Positions 23,045-36,218 are shown, counted from the stretch's first letter. The stretch is 64,000 bases of DNA from Chlorops oryzae (GCA_020466095.1 CM035808.1:46902893-46966892), one strand, 5' to 3'. The notes: a model not told the origin generated them from the letters alone. Program-made: numbers and translations.

Positions 23045-23168
23045 AATTAATGAAATATGAAGATGGTCAAAAATAACAATTAAAAAAAAATAAAAGAAAA
23101 TAAATAAATAAAAACAAAATAATTGTAAAAAATCAACAAACAAACAAAAAAAAAAACAACTAAAATAA

Positions 23169-23345
23169 CTTTAAAAAAAAAATAAAATAAATAAGTTAAA
23201 TAAAAAAAATAAATAAGTTAAATAAAATAAATAAATTAAATAAAATAAATAAGTTAAATAAAATAAATAAAATAAATAAAATAAATAAAACAAATAAAAT
23301 AAATAAAATAAAATAAAATAAAATAAAATAAATAAATAAAATAAA
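23169..23345 (-). repeat. (AAATA)n microsatellite
   Basis: AAATAAAATA-type repeats. The minus-strand frame of F, I and L residues is an artefact. Looser A-rich sequence extends from about 22570 to 23500. Confidence 0.95.
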
Positions 23346-24623
23346 ATCAGTAAAATAAAAGCAGGAAAATAAAAGCAGAAAAATAATACCTATAAATAAA
23401 AAAAAAACAAAAAAAAAACAAAACAAAAAAAATAAAAAATATAAAAAACTAAAAAAAAAAATAAATAAATAAATAAAATTAAATTAGGTATATATAACAA
23501 ATAAATAAATCATCATCGTTTCAACAAAATACAAAAGGCGAACCCCTTCTGTGGTATATATGCACATGGAGAAATCTTTTATTTGAAAAAGAAGAGAACT
23601 TGATTGGAGAAGAATGTTTCCTTTTAATTTTTTTGCCTGTCAGTTTATGCATAAATACATTGCTCCAAGTCCAAAAGTTCGCTTCTCGGACTTCTGCAGT
23701 AGGATTTTCAAGATGTATTATAAAAGATTATAATTTATTATAATTTATAAGTTTCAATAAATTTTTTGGCATGCTAAAAATGTTGACAAATATATGAAAT
23801 TGCTAAAATATGAATTAAGAAGTCATAATTTTATTTTCGGAACGATTTAACGCATGAAAACGTGCCTCAGTTTCAAAATCTTCTTTTTTTTGCAGTGGGC
23901 GGCCAAAGGTTTTTGACTGCAAAAAACAATGGAAAAAACTATTCGGAAAATTAAAAAACCATATTTTATTTCAGAAAAAGAAAATTATTCAAAAGCTTTT
24001 TTGTTCATTGCGCGCTTCGTAATCTTTTTATTGAAGAAATTAAATTTTAGATTTTATTTTTCGATTTCTTATCGAATTTTCAGCTATTGAAAAGGGTATT
24101 TAAATTCGGACTATTGTTGGCTTGAAATCGAGGTCAAAATTGTTTGTTTTTTTCTTTATTTTTATTATTGTTTTGTTGTTGATTATAGGAATTCGCAAAA
24201 GTTAACTTAAATATTTGCTTCAATGAGATATAAATAAATGCAAATATGCTTATATGTAATACATATTATGCATGTATAAATATGTACAAACTTTTGGACT
24301 TTCTTCGCAACGCTGTTTTTTTCTTATTTATTGATCGTCTGAATACTTCCGATACTTTATTGTTAAACAATGCCTTTTTTCCCATGCTTTTCTGAAATAT
24401 TTAAGAAAATTGTTTATTTGATTTTTTTATTTGGATTTTTTTTCCTTTTGAGTTTACTTTTCTTTTGAAAATTTTATGACTCAGAACGATAGAAATTTGC
24501 TAAAAAAAAAAAACATTTTGAACCGAAAAAGACTGCCCCTATCTTTTAAACATTGGCAATCGGTTGAGTTTTCCTTTAATCTTGAGAAGATCGGTTGAGA
24601 AGGCCTAATATTATATAAAACGT

Positions 24624-25092
24624 TCAATTGAATGCTTTACGATTTTTAAACATCAAATAAACAATTTTTTTCCGCTTCTCACGGTCAACTGAAGGGATTT
24701 TTGTTAGTTGCCTTAACGTGGAATAATTTCTAATTGAATAGTTTGACTTCAACTTTTGATGAAAATATTGAGCAGTAAAGTTTATATAACTAGGGTCCGA
24801 ATACTTTTCTGCCTCAGGAAGAACAAGGGACGGTTTCAAAGTCTAACAATATCAGTTTTGTGATCACATTGAACTTGGATCGCTGCCTATAAAGTATGCC
24901 ACTTTCTAGCAAATTGTATATTTTCTGATGGTTTTTTAAATCCCTCTTTCCGGACACAATATATTCTAAAATTATTTCAAAGTCTTTAAGTTTCCAGTTG
25001 AATCCTTCGAAATTTATATTTTGTTTGAAAGCTGTGAATATGCGTTTTGTTGCTTTTTGTTCGATAACTAAAGGTTCGTTAACTAATAACAC
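24624..25092 (-). pseudogene. unrecognised coding-like region, frameshifted
   Basis: Two overlapping minus-strand frames, 25092-24814 and 24839-24624, read as one protein across a frameshift near 24820-24835. The first ends FETVPCSS; the second continues as KPSLVLPEAEKYSDPSYINF. The composition is protein-like (charged and hydrophobic mixed: NWKLKDFEIILEYIVSGKRD, REKRKKIVYLMFKNRKAF), unlike the low-complexity frames nearby. There is no ATG at the front. An acceptor-like ATTAG at about 25081 would make it an internal exon. I do not recognise the family; a decayed transposon gene, an integrated viral remnant or a broken host gene are all possible. Confidence 0.4.
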
Positions 25093-25099
25093 AATTTGA

Positions 25100-27380
25100 A
25101 GTAAAAATAAAGATCAAATTGGATTTTTTCTTACAAGGGAAGGTCACCTTTAGAGGACTGTCCCTGTGACAGTTGAAATGTCAAAAGAATATCACAGCTA
25201 ACTTCACTGAAAACGTCAACAGTAAGTTAAAAAGCTTCCAGCTGAGCACACGTGTTTTTGTTTAAAAGCGAGCGTTTCAAAAAAAAAGTGAAAATAATTT
25301 GCGTTTTATAACATCTTTGCGCCTGCTACGAATAGTGACAAAATCGACTTGTTAAACTTAAGAAGTATATTTCTTGTTAGTTTGGGCATTGAACTTGATG
25401 GTTCAAAATCATTTGGGAATTTGAGTAGTAGATATTGGAATAAGTTTTGGTGGCTCACTTGAAATCGTATGATTCACCTTGAGTGGACCGTGGACCACTG
25501 CTTGCATTTAGCATGTTTATGGATATAAATAGACTTTGGAACAGTGTTAACTAGCTTTATGAGCTTTACTAAATTTGTTGGTGATTTTTAAATAGCATTT
25601 GGGCATGTCGTCGAGTAGTGCAACAGTAATACTGATTCAGTATCAAAAGCTTTTTTACACGCAAACATTGTGACTCGGATAATGACACTGAATCTGATGC
25701 TGCGATGTGGACTTTCGATCGTTTTTTTTTTTTAATTTTTCTTCGGATGGTCCACTCAAGGTTGGATTTTTCCCACACAAAAATTCTACCCTTTTTTCAA
25801 AATCAAATATTTTTTTTATAAACAACATTTTGAAGATCTGCTGCCATAGAAAGTTGCCTTACTATATCGATTAACTAATGGTATATAAAAACCACGGTTA
25901 ACCTTCTTCAACAAATTTTTCTTTAAGCTTTTGCTTAGGGGGTCCATAATAGCTGACATTACCTTATTTAAATGATCTTAAACTTTCTCTGAATTCATTA
26001 ATTATTTTTAGTCAAGGTCGAAAAGAAAGACCCTTCCATGAATTATGTTTATTCAGCTTAATTGAAAGAAAGAAGAAACAATGTTTCGGATTGTTATCGT
26101 GACATATGTTAGTTAATATGTACGCAGTACATGTTTGTTGATTTTTCTCTTTTCTTCTCTTTTATCAATTATAAAAACGAAATTGAAACCAATTGGCATG
26201 AAATATGAAAATACGTATGAAATGCGAACAGCCTACGGGATCAATTTCTGACAAAAGTTCAGATGGATTTTTCTTTATTTTTTGATTTTTGGTTTTGTTT
26301 CTCGGATTGTGTTTTGGTTTATATTTTCATTTCGTAGACATAAATAAATAATAAAATTAATGCAAACAAAATAATTGTCTCTTATTTAGAAAATTTGGGT
26401 ACCGGTCGCGACCAGTAGTGCCATTTAATCCTCACAAAACATTAAAAAAATCACATTCAATTTAATAATTCAGAAAAAAATTTATATTTTTTTATTTATT
26501 TATTATTTATTTTATATATCTTTTGTGTGCTTATTTGCGACAAGTCCAATTTAATTTGTGTCCAAATTTATGAATGATGTATTTTTTGGTTTTTTCAAAA
26601 ACTTTCAAAACGCATACAGGTTGACGTCAATTGACTAATCACAATCTAAATTAAATTCTTTGATTTAAGGCGTTATTCCTGAGCAGCAATTCTTGAAAAT
26701 ATCAATGATATAAACTGCGCGTGTGATTGTAACTGGTTCCATACATTTTCGTTTGTTGAATGTTTGCAGAAATATTTGTGCTATTGGAAAGCAGGCATTA
26801 GTCGTCCTACTCTGAATGGAATGTTTCATCTTTTATGTTTCCCCACCTGAAAACTTTTCTCCGATTCTCCTTCTAGACCTTCAGACTAAAATACTGATAA
26901 TTGCTTTTAATTCCTAGAATCTATTGAGTACATATTTGCCTTGTCGGTGAATGGAAACTGCCAAATGTCCTTTCTAAATTGAAGTTGCCTTGATTATAAA
27001 TAGATATTCAACTTGCATTTGTGTCGTCCTTCTATTGATTTCTAATCAAAGGGCGTTGCTTCTCATTTGTGGGGCTGCTTTTCTGTCTGTCAATGCAAAT
27101 TATTAGAAAGTCGTTATCTATCGCAAGTGACAGCGGGGGGAGGGGATTAATTTTTTGGTTTGTCTATTCCAAATTAATCAAGTGTAAACAAACCGGGACA
27201 AAGCAACGAAATGTAGTTGCAGTTTATTGTTTCTTATTCACATGAAATTTTCAACAAAGCGGCGTTGCCAGATGACTGTTCTTGAAAAGTGGGATATTTG
27301 GTTCAAAATTTGCCCAAAAAGTAAGGGAAACATATCAATTTATCAATAAATCAATTTATCAATTTTCAATATATCAATAT
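25100..27380. other. AT-rich non-coding stretch with one repeat fragment
   Basis: No supported gene. 26684-26808 is a TGCCTGG-family fragment (GATTGTAACTGGTTCCATAC). 27345-27380 is an ATCAAT-rich run next to the mariner insertion. Confidence 0.5.
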
Positions 27381-27381
27381 A

Positions 27382-28670
27382 TTAGGTGTAGTAAAAAGAA
27401 ATCCATTATTTTTGCATTAAATTGAGGGCTTTATTTAAGATAGTTAGAATGACCCGATTTAGGTCAAATATGCGCCGTTTTGCTCGATAACTTGTTGTCA
27501 TTTTAAAGGTAATTTCATTATGCCTCTCTCATAGAAGCCCTCGTTCCTATTAGCAAAAAATTGAGACAGTCGAATTTCAGAAGCCTCTCTTGAAGCGCAT
27601 GTTTCACCAGCAAAATTGTTCGCCATGGACAGGAACAGATGGTAATCACTTGGTGCCAGGTCCGGACTATAAGGTGGATGCAGAAGAACCTCCCAACCAA
27701 ACTCCCGGAGCTTCTGGCGAGTCACTATCGATGTGTGTGGCCTGGCGTTGTCCTGATGGAACACAATTCCTCTCCTATTGGCCAAAGCTGGCCGCTTATG
27801 GGCGATTGCTTCCTTCAGACGGTCCAATTGTTGACAGTAGAGTTCCGAGTTAAGAGCTTTGCCGTATGGGAGCAGCTCATAGTAGATAATTCCCTGCCAA
27901 TCCCAACCAAACACACAGCAAAACCTTCCTGGCCGTCAATCCTGGCTTGGCCACCGTTTCCGCCGGTTCACCGTGTTTCGACCACGACCGTTTTCGCTTG
28001 ACGTTGTCGTAAGTGACCCACTTTTCATCACCAGTCACCAACCGCTTCAGAAATGGGTCGATTTTGTTGCGGTTCAGCAGCGATTCGCAGATGGAAATTC
28101 GGTCTATGAGGTTTTTTTGCGTTAACTCGTGTGGCACCCATACATCGAGCTTCTTTGTGTATCCAGCCTTATTCAAATGGTTCCAAACGGTTTTTTGTGC
28201 AATCTTTAGCTCTTTTGCAATCGAAACAGTGCTAACATGACGGTCGGACTCGATAATTTCCATGATTTTATCGACATTTTCGACAATTGGCCTTCCAGTG
28301 CGTGGTGCATCCTTGACATCGAAGTTACCGGAACGGAATCGACGAAACCAAAATTGCGCATGATTGGCTGTTACAGTATCAGGTCCATAAACGCTATTCA
28401 CATTTTCAGCCGCCTGGCTTGCGTTTTCTCCCTTATCGAAGAAAAACTGTAAAATGTAGCGAATTTTCTCTTTGCTGATGTCCATCTTTGACAAGCTCTC
28501 AAACAAAACTGAAGCAATCAATCAAAAAAGTGTCAAAAAAGCTTTTTTAGTACGAACTGTCATCTTTCTAATGCCCCCTAGCGGAACACGATCGGACTTA
28601 TACAACGCGAGATGCAGATAAATAACGCCATCTATTGGAAAAATAATGGATTTCTTTTTACTACACCTAA
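27382..28670 (-). mobile_element. mariner transposon, cecropia/mellifera-like type
   Basis: 1289 bp with 32-bp perfect inverted ends (27382-27413 and 28639-28670, beginning TTAGGTGTAGTAAAAAG) and TA at 27380-27381 and 28671-28672. The transposase reads on the - strand and belongs to a different mariner subfamily from the one at 597-1853. Confidence 0.93.
27459..28485 (-). pseudogene. mariner transposase pseudogene
   Basis: Starts MDISKEKIRYILQFFFDKGE at 28485 with an N-terminal helix-turn-helix domain, WVPHELTQKN and TGDEKW (first Asp). At about 27905-27912 one extra T in TGGTTGGG shifts the frame, so the second half reads in another frame from GWDWQGIIYYELLPYG through HQDNARPH (second Asp) and [10 protein letters not shown] (third Asp). 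A TGA at 27498-27500 replaces the Trp expected after MKLPLK. The family-length stop is at 27459-27461. All three catalytic Asp are present, but the gene is dead by one frameshift and one nonsense change. Confidence 0.92.
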
Positions 28671-28785
28671 TATAAATGTATCAATACATCAGTATACATT
28701 CGAATCTGGACATTACGAATCCCTGCAATTATGCACAGCTCGAAATAGTGAACGCTTTTTTGTTGCAGCGACTTTTCTAAATAAT

Positions 28786-28941
28786 CAGGCCTGTAGAGGG
28801 GGCGGTCGAAAAGGGGGATTTCTCGGGCCCGGGCTTTCTATAGGGGTCCACAATTGGCATGGGACCTTTTTTTTGGTCGCGCATTTTTGTAAGGGGACCC
28901 CGGAAAAAAGCCCGGGCCCCAAATTTCTCTATACGGGCCTG
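28786..28941 (+). mobile_element. GC-rich hAT MITE
   Basis: 156 bp with ends CAGGCCTGTAGAG and inverse CAGGCCCGTATAGAG, inner inverted GGGCCCGGGC. A perfect 8-bp duplication TAAATAAT flanks it (28778-28785 and 28942-28949). It is far more GC-rich than its surroundings. Confidence 0.9.
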
Positions 28942-29596
28942 TAAATAATGAACAAAACATTCAATCTCGCTAATACGAACAGTCTGGATACAATGAACAT
29001 GACGCACAAAAATTAATTCACTATCCAGATTTGACTGTATCAATATATCAAAATATAACAAAATAACAATAGGAACAATATAACAATATATCAATATATA
29101 AAAGATGTTGAAAAAACGCTCCCTAAAAATAGGTGATTTTGTTGGGGGTAACAATTAAGGTATGAAATTTCTAAGAAAAACAAATAACTAAAAAAAGGTT
29201 TGTGGGACGTCTGAAACGCTGTTCCTTAGCCGATTTTGTTCTAATAAAATAGGGTATGTGTATATCGTATAAGAATCCATCACATGAGCTGTCGAATATT
29301 CAATTCAAAGACTTTCACTCGCAATTCGTTGTCACGAGATGAGCAATCAAATAAAGGAGTGTAAGAGCAAAAGAATAGGAAGCAAGAAACGACGGCATAT
29401 GTTTTTATTACACTCCAATCGGAAATGATTGTGGGAAGAAACAAAAAACACGTTGTCTGCTTCGCATTTTACCTTGAACCAACATTTATTTCTATATTTT
29501 ATATCGAGGGTAAATTGAGTTTGTGCTTCCGTGTGTAGCCTCAAGAAATGATCGGCGTAACCAGAACTTTCAGCAAAGCGACTATTTTTCTCTTTT

Positions 29597-30352
29597 TATA
29601 CGCGACACACTCTGTGTCGAAGGTATATTGCGTTTGTGTGTAACACCCAGAACCAGTCGAGATAGACCATATAAAATATATTTAGAAATGATCAGCGTCG
29701 CCAGGAGCTTCGATTTAGCCATGTCCGTCTGTCTGTCCGTCTATCCGTCTGTCTGTCTGTCCGTCTGTTTGTAAACAGTTTTCTTATCGAAGGAGTTTAG
29801 CTATCTTGATGAAATTTGATATGCGTACTCACAGGCACATGAGTAAGAACAAGTTCGAGAATGGACCCGATCGGACCATTTTTAGGGGTACCTCTAGTAC
29901 TAGGGTCTGTTACGAAAATCACAAAAACTGCTCTATAACCGGAGTTTTTCAAGATAATTTGATGAAATTTAATATTTGATCATATTTAAAGGCCAGTAAT
30001 ACGATTTCCAAAAATTTTAAAAGTGGGTGTGGCAGAAGGGCGGTTTTCGAAAATTGTCTCCTGCACCCGAAACTCAAATTGGTCTTGAACGAAATTTGGC
30101 ACTTATGTTTCCTTTGTAGCCATAACCATATTTCCAAAAAATTTCCTTGATCGGTCCATTATTAAGGGTACCTCCAGTACTAGGGTCTAGTGGGCGCGGC
30201 AAAAGGACAGTTTTCATAAAGAAATTTAACAAAAGTCGGTATATGGGGCCCCTTATGGCCTTAACACCTCTTGATATTAAAAATTATTTGAACATGTGTG
30301 TCTGTGTCGGGTATTCTATTGTCAGGCTCGTCTGACTATAACACCCTTACTT
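29597..30352 (-). mobile_element. hairpin-ended dispersed repeat, second copy
   Basis: On the - strand it starts ACAAGTAAGGGTGTTATAG and holds a GACGGACAGACA run (29719-29772) followed by ATGGCTAAATCGA and CTGATCATTTCTA, in the same order as 21606-22272. It ends near the hairpin CGACACAGAGTGTGTCG (about 29604-29620). Non-coding. Confidence 0.7.
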
Positions 30353-30360
30353 GTTTTTTT

Positions 30361-33300
30361 TTTTTTGTGAAATCCTCCTCAAAAATTCTTTGTCTACAGT
30401 CTAATGTCCCTACAAAATAAAATACCAATATATAAATACAAAGTGTCGGGTATTATATTGTTAGGTCTGTAACCCTCTAACGTATTATTTTTCTCATATT
30501 TTTATAACGTTCATGATTACTCTTTTTTGTAAACAAAAGATAAATCCAATTGTTTGGCCAATTAGACATTAAACAGGTGTGAGTTCAATAAATTCAAAGC
30601 ATCGTAACTGGCAGGGAATCTCTCTTATTAATTTTTTTTTTAAGACCACGTATTTTTCGCTTACGCCTTCGGTAAATAGAGAAGAAAAGAATTTGTTTTC
30701 ATACCTACTTTTATTGCTTTTTCTACATACATTTTATTTTACCAAAAACGCAAAACGCGAATTTGATTGTCACTGCTTTGATGATATCTGTTCGTTTATT
30801 TTAGTTTATTTCAGTTTATTTGATTTTATTTTGTAAATTCTTTCATTTTTTTAATTGGTGTTTGATGTTTTTGTGATCATAAAAATTTATTCTAGTTCTT
30901 TTTTTTTTTTTCTTTAATTAAAGTCCGTACATAATGAATAAAACGTCAAATTTGTAACAATATACAGTGGAACCTCTCATTAGTGAACTCGCATTTTATA
31001 CTCAACTGCTGCAGGGTATATTACAAATGTGTGGAAGAACTAGAAGCTAGAAATAAGCTTTGCAGAATCAGATTCGAAAACCGAGTCGATTAAGACCTTA
31101 TCCATCTGTGGTCGGATATGTTGGCAAGGCGTATGGGCAAAATATACATACGTGTTCCGAAAACTGCCACGGCCAAAATTGTAGATTTTTTGTAGCTTCC
31201 GTACGGAAGGGCGTAGAAGCTGAACTATTACGCCAATCTCGGGGTAGTTGGGTATACCAAAGGGTTTTTAAATATTTGTTTTAAGCTATAATCTAGCTCC
31301 GCTTAATTGCGGTAAATAGCCAAGCTTTGTTTCACCATCAGTGAAAGAGTTCACAGCTCTTTCATCTCGTGTTTATCTTTCATTTTTAGAGGCTTAATTC
31401 TTCATTTATAAAATGATGAGACCCTAATTTGTCCAAAATTTATAATAAGGTTGAAATATTTTTTTTATATTCACCTCATATCTCTACCCTTCAGTAGTGG
31501 GCATTGGCATATATCCATAAGTGTTGCCGTCACATTCTCCATTCTCCACATACTAATCACTAAAACGGCGCAACTCAAAATTTTGCATTTCTCGGGCCAA
31601 TAACTCTCGATGTCTGTACAAACAATTTCTTTTCTAAATTTATGTTTTTCTTAAATAACTGCAGGATCGATAAATATAAATGTTAATTTTCCACGTGTTC
31701 CTCCTGCTGCAGTAAAATGTTGGCAAACATGAAAAAAGTGATTAAAAATTTTCTGAGTTCTGAAAAACCCTTAAAAATTATAAATTGAGTTTTCCTTGGG
31801 GAAGAAATGCCATTTAGTTTGTCAGTCAATACAGCTTCGGATATGTTAATATCGCCTACCAAGTCTTACATATTTTCTTTTATTTTGTGTATGGCAGTTT
31901 TCTCTTAGTATGGCACCCGTCGCTGATCTAATGAAGGAATAGGCAGAATATACGTCACCATATAAAAATTAATGTTGTCTTACATTTAGGTACCTCTTAT
32001 CCTTACATCACTTGTATGGACAGTGGCACATATGCCGCTTTTCAATTTTCCGTATACAGTAGACTCATGACTATTCATGTTATCGAGGCTAAATTTTTGA
32101 ATGTTTAATCCTTTTTCTTACGTTCTTCTACTGAATTTTAACGGCCTTCTCGCGAATATTTGTTTCATTTTCATTTTCACTTTATTTTAACAATAGTACA
32201 TTAAGAAGCAGTTCTTTTTTTGTACATAAGCAACTAAGAATAATTTTCAACATAACATTTCAATTTAATTTAATTTATAAATTAGAATACTAATTTTACA
32301 GTATGGAAGGGAAAGGAAGGAAGAAAAAGTGTTAAGCTAGAATATCAACCTAATCTGTTGTACAAGTCTCAATCCATATTTTCACACCACCTAGGGGAAG
32401 GGTTCACTTATGACTCGACTGCGATTGCGAGAGATTTTCCAATTTGAAAAATATCCTCAAAAATAAAAATATATTCCCCCAGACATGTGTTAATTTTTTT
32501 TTCGATTTCAATTATTACCACAAATTATTTCTTTGACCTTTATACCCATTTCCGTTCCCTTTCCAAGTTGCCTAGTAGGTACCCTGTTATTTTTGATGCG
32601 TAAAATCAATTATTTAGAAATACGGTGATAACGTCATCAGATTTTTTCTTTTTAACATTTACCTTAAATTCGATCCAAAGCTCATTTCTTGTTTTCGTAA
32701 TCCTTGAGGAATGTTCTGGTCATCCGTAATATGAACTTAATTATATAGACGTGCTTACATTTCTTGCTAATTGTTCTCATTCAGAAAAATACACGAAAGA
32801 CCTTTTTTTTTTGCTTTTTCGGCCTTGCCTGAAAGTGTCAGATCTCTGGTTGAGTTATTTAAGGAGAGCCAGTGAAGCGATATTTTAATAAAAGGGCTTG
32901 AAGTAAAGAGTCGAAGAGTCATTTGGTGGCCTTTTTCGACTGTCGTGCCCCTTTTGGATTTTCCTTCTTTATTGAACAATTTCAAATGATGCTTCATTTT
33001 CAATAGCGCAAAAATTTAACACAGGCGAAGGTTTGGAATCAGTTACAATCAAATCTGCATTTGATTGAAATTCGTTGCATATGTTGGATGTGTTGAATAT
33101 TCGGAGAAGCTCCCGTCTAATAGAAAAGTAGGCATTAATAGACAAACTGTGTTCGCACTTCAATTTGCTGTAAACAAACGTATGTATCTATGTATTAAAT
33201 TATGTATATACGTATGTCCAATTAATTCCTGTCGATATCTGCTGCGTGTTAACAAATAAATATTATAAGTTTTTTCTAGTGATATCCGCGCCGCTCTCAA

Positions 33301-33952
33301 CTCTTAAATGCCATAAAGTCGCATTTGTTCTGAAGTCTTTAAATTGTTATGCACGGTTTTTTAACACTTTTATTGATAAATTCTCAACACGTGCATTCTT
33401 TTTTTTTTTTTTTTTGTATCTAGATCAAGTTCCAAACAAGTTCGAAAACATTCGGCAAGTAGAATTCTTCGAAAAGTTTATTCTTCGGTCTTTAATTGAC
33501 AATTTTTTCGTGCATTTGAAATTTCATAGCTTTTATTTTTATTATTTTTATTACTTATATGTTTATATAACGATGTTTGGGAAATGGAGTTGTTTGGTTT
33601 TGTGGAAGAATCGGAGATTGATTAAAGTGGAGAGCTTGAATGTAAGCAATTGATAAAAGGAGAATAAATTTTATGAAATTTGTCAGGTTAGCTGAACTTT
33701 AATTTGTGTTTGTTCGTCCGAGTGTAAGATAAAGGAAAGTATTCGAAGTTGACTACATAAAGTGACTATTGACAGTGATCAATGTAAAATGAAGGATATC
33801 AGTTTCGCTGGCAGATCTATTTCTGCCATTTCAGAGTATTAGCCAAGTCGATAGTGGAAGAGGAACTCCCCTTGAGCCCAGGTTTCTGGAAGGGGCTTGA
33901 ATCGAGGAAGTGCAAAATCAGTGATGACCTTTTTTGTGGACTTACTTGATTT
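30361..33952. other. AT-rich non-coding stretch
   Basis: No supported gene. Fragments of the hairpin-ended repeat (about 30440-30480) and of pogo-like ends (ACAGTGGAACCTCTCATTAG at about 30964, TACAGTAGACTCATGAC at about 32054) are visible. Confidence 0.5.
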
Positions 33953-34171
33953 CTTGGAAGGGGTTCTTGTAGAAAGGGGTTCTTTTTGAGAGGGCTTATT
34001 GTAGAAAGGGGTTTTTGCTGAAAGGGATTCTTGTAGAAAGGGGTTCTTTTTGAAAGGGTTTATTGTAGAAAGGGGTTCTTGTGGAAAGGGGTTTTTGTAG
34101 AAAGGAGTTCTTGTAGAAAGGGATTCTTTTAGAATGGGGTTTTTGTAAAAATGGGTTCTTGTAGAAAGAGA
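33953..34171 (+). repeat. GAAAGGGGTT minisatellite
   Basis: About a dozen imperfect 18-20-bp units of TTGTAGAAAGGGGTTCT with variants (GTGGAAAGG, TTTTTGAAAGGG). Confidence 0.92.
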
Positions 34172-35608
34172 CCCCTATATACCTATATCCTTAATTCCTG
34201 TCTTTTTCTTCTTTTTTGGGTCAGCGTTTGGTCTGTGAAGAAAACGTCCAGAGCCCCCAATTTCTCTTCGCCGGCCAGCCAATAGTTATTTTTAGTATTA
34301 AATCGATCAGTTAAGGTGCCTTTCTACCTCTGAGCAGAAGTCGGCATATGAGGGTCTGAAAGTCTCCGTCATAATTTTTGTCTTAATAGTCGTGGTCTTG
34401 AGGTGCATTTCACTATGCAAATATGCAAAGAAATATAGCAATTCAATTATGTGTTTCAGCTATTGTATTGTCAGTTTCGCCTGACTATAACACCCTTAAT
34501 TGTTTTCATTTGTACCTATGCATTAATTTATTTTTAAATCAAACTAAACAGTTAATTTTCCATGAACTATCTGCAGTGTTACATTTCAAGTGCGAGTTTA
34601 TTTATCTAGCTTAAAAAATGGAAATAAAGAAGTTTCAATTTTTGCTTAGCAGCACTCCGAACCCTTGAATAAATAATTAGGTACCTACATACATACATGA
34701 ATGAATGGAAATGAAAGTAAGTGTATATACATTTATTTCTTTTCCATGAAAATTGAGATTTTCTGAGCTTCACGCTTTAAAGGAGGATCCTGTTCGAACC
34801 AGTTACCTGTGCAATCGCTTAACTGCAGTGGCTACAGAAATAGATTTGCGGCCACGTTATCTGAGCAAACAACAAGTGCAGTCTTTCTGAAAAACAAATG
34901 ATATTTCAAAGGAAAAAAAATTTAAAAAAAACAAAAGTTAAAAAAATAAAAAATGGAAATTAACAAAAATAGAAAGAACATTTAACGAAGCGAAATAATG
35001 AGTTAATTGCCGAACGTTGCTCTATCTTCAACTTTATCTTTTTCATCTCATGCCAAATGTGAGATAAGCAAAAACGCTCTGTTTACACATCACTTTTGTG
35101 GAATCGCATCGCGTCGCATTGGATGGATTTGTGTTTCTTCCCGATTCACACAAAAGAATGACAAATATAAAAAGAAGAGGTTAAATTTTGGAATAATATA
35201 AAACGAATATACCATGAGAAATGCTGAAACATTATTTTACTCAACTAAATACGGACTAAAGTCTCGCTTTATAGCCCAAGAAGAAGCATGAGAAATCCCA
35301 TTTGAATCACGCGTTCAGCAGCTGATTTCAAGTAAAAATTTTTCTTTTCTTTAACCCAATGCGTGTGAGTTTGTTTGTTTGTTTGTTTGTTTGAATGTGT
35401 GCCTGTGTGCACTTGTCTCACAATTAATGGAGAGCAGAGGAACAATTGAATATTTTCTGTCATCAATCAATAAGAACATTCAGAGTACAATGTTCATTTT
35501 ATTTTATAATTCGTTATCAATAAAGAGAAGGTTCGCTGTTCTGTTTAATTTTACTATTGGAGTTTTGTAAATATCAGAAATATCGCTTTACTTTTCAATC
35601 GAGAATAA

Positions 35609-36218
35609 TGCCTGGTTTTCAATAGTGCAGGAATTCGAAATATGTATGTATGTCTCTTTATGCCTGCTTTTCGATAACGCTGGAACTCTTTCGATAATTC
35701 AACACACACAGCCATATGAAACCAGTTCCATCCCGGCAGTGATTCCAAACACTCTCTAACTACTCTTCGACCAGGGTTACTCGCTTTTAATTTTCCAATC
35801 AATGCTTTAAAGTTTAAACTGCCTCTAATAACCACTCCCACATTTAACTGCCCCACGAGTAGACCTACTTTGGTCAATAAGAGATCAATTGTCCCATATG
35901 TACCAGTTAGCCTTAGAGTGCTCAACTACTGCACCTCCTATGGTCAACTAGGGGTCTCATTGTCCCATATGTACCAGTTGGTCTAATTTTTATCTACACT
36001 TCTTCTAGACCACTTGGTGCTACTCAAGGTCTAGTCAATTCTAATACATAAAATTATGACTAGTCATATTTCTAGTAACCTCAGAGTACTAATTTTTGGG
36101 TAAATTTACCTCTTCATTACTGCAGGGAATCAACGGCGGCTTTGATTGAAACTGTTTTCATACACTTCGCTCTGTTGAATATTCGCGAAGAGGTTCCTGT
36201 GATATTGGAAACCAGGCA
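35609..36218 (+). mobile_element. TGCCTGG-family TIR element
   Basis: Left end TGCCTGGTTTTCAATAGTGC at 35609; right end is the inverse of TGCCTGGTTTCCAATATCAC, ending 36218. A second inner TGCCTGCTTTTCGATA at about 35661 suggests a compound or self-nested copy. TA/TAA flanks. No coding capacity. Fragments of the same family occur near 6.9, 26.7, 51.9 and 62.7 kb. Confidence 0.7.
35862..35990 (+). repeat. 71-bp tandem duplication
   Basis: GTCCCATATGTACCAGTT at 35891 recurs at 35962, each preceded by a diverged TGGTCAA...; two copies about 71 bp apart inside the 35609-36218 element. Confidence 0.75.

Noticed and set aside
23196..23426. 76-codon frame on the - strand
   Set aside because: Frame through the AAATA microsatellite, not a protein.
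31060..31284. 74-codon frame (MQNQIRKPSRLRPYP...)
   Set aside because: No recognisable domain, no splice context; lies near dispersed-repeat fragments.
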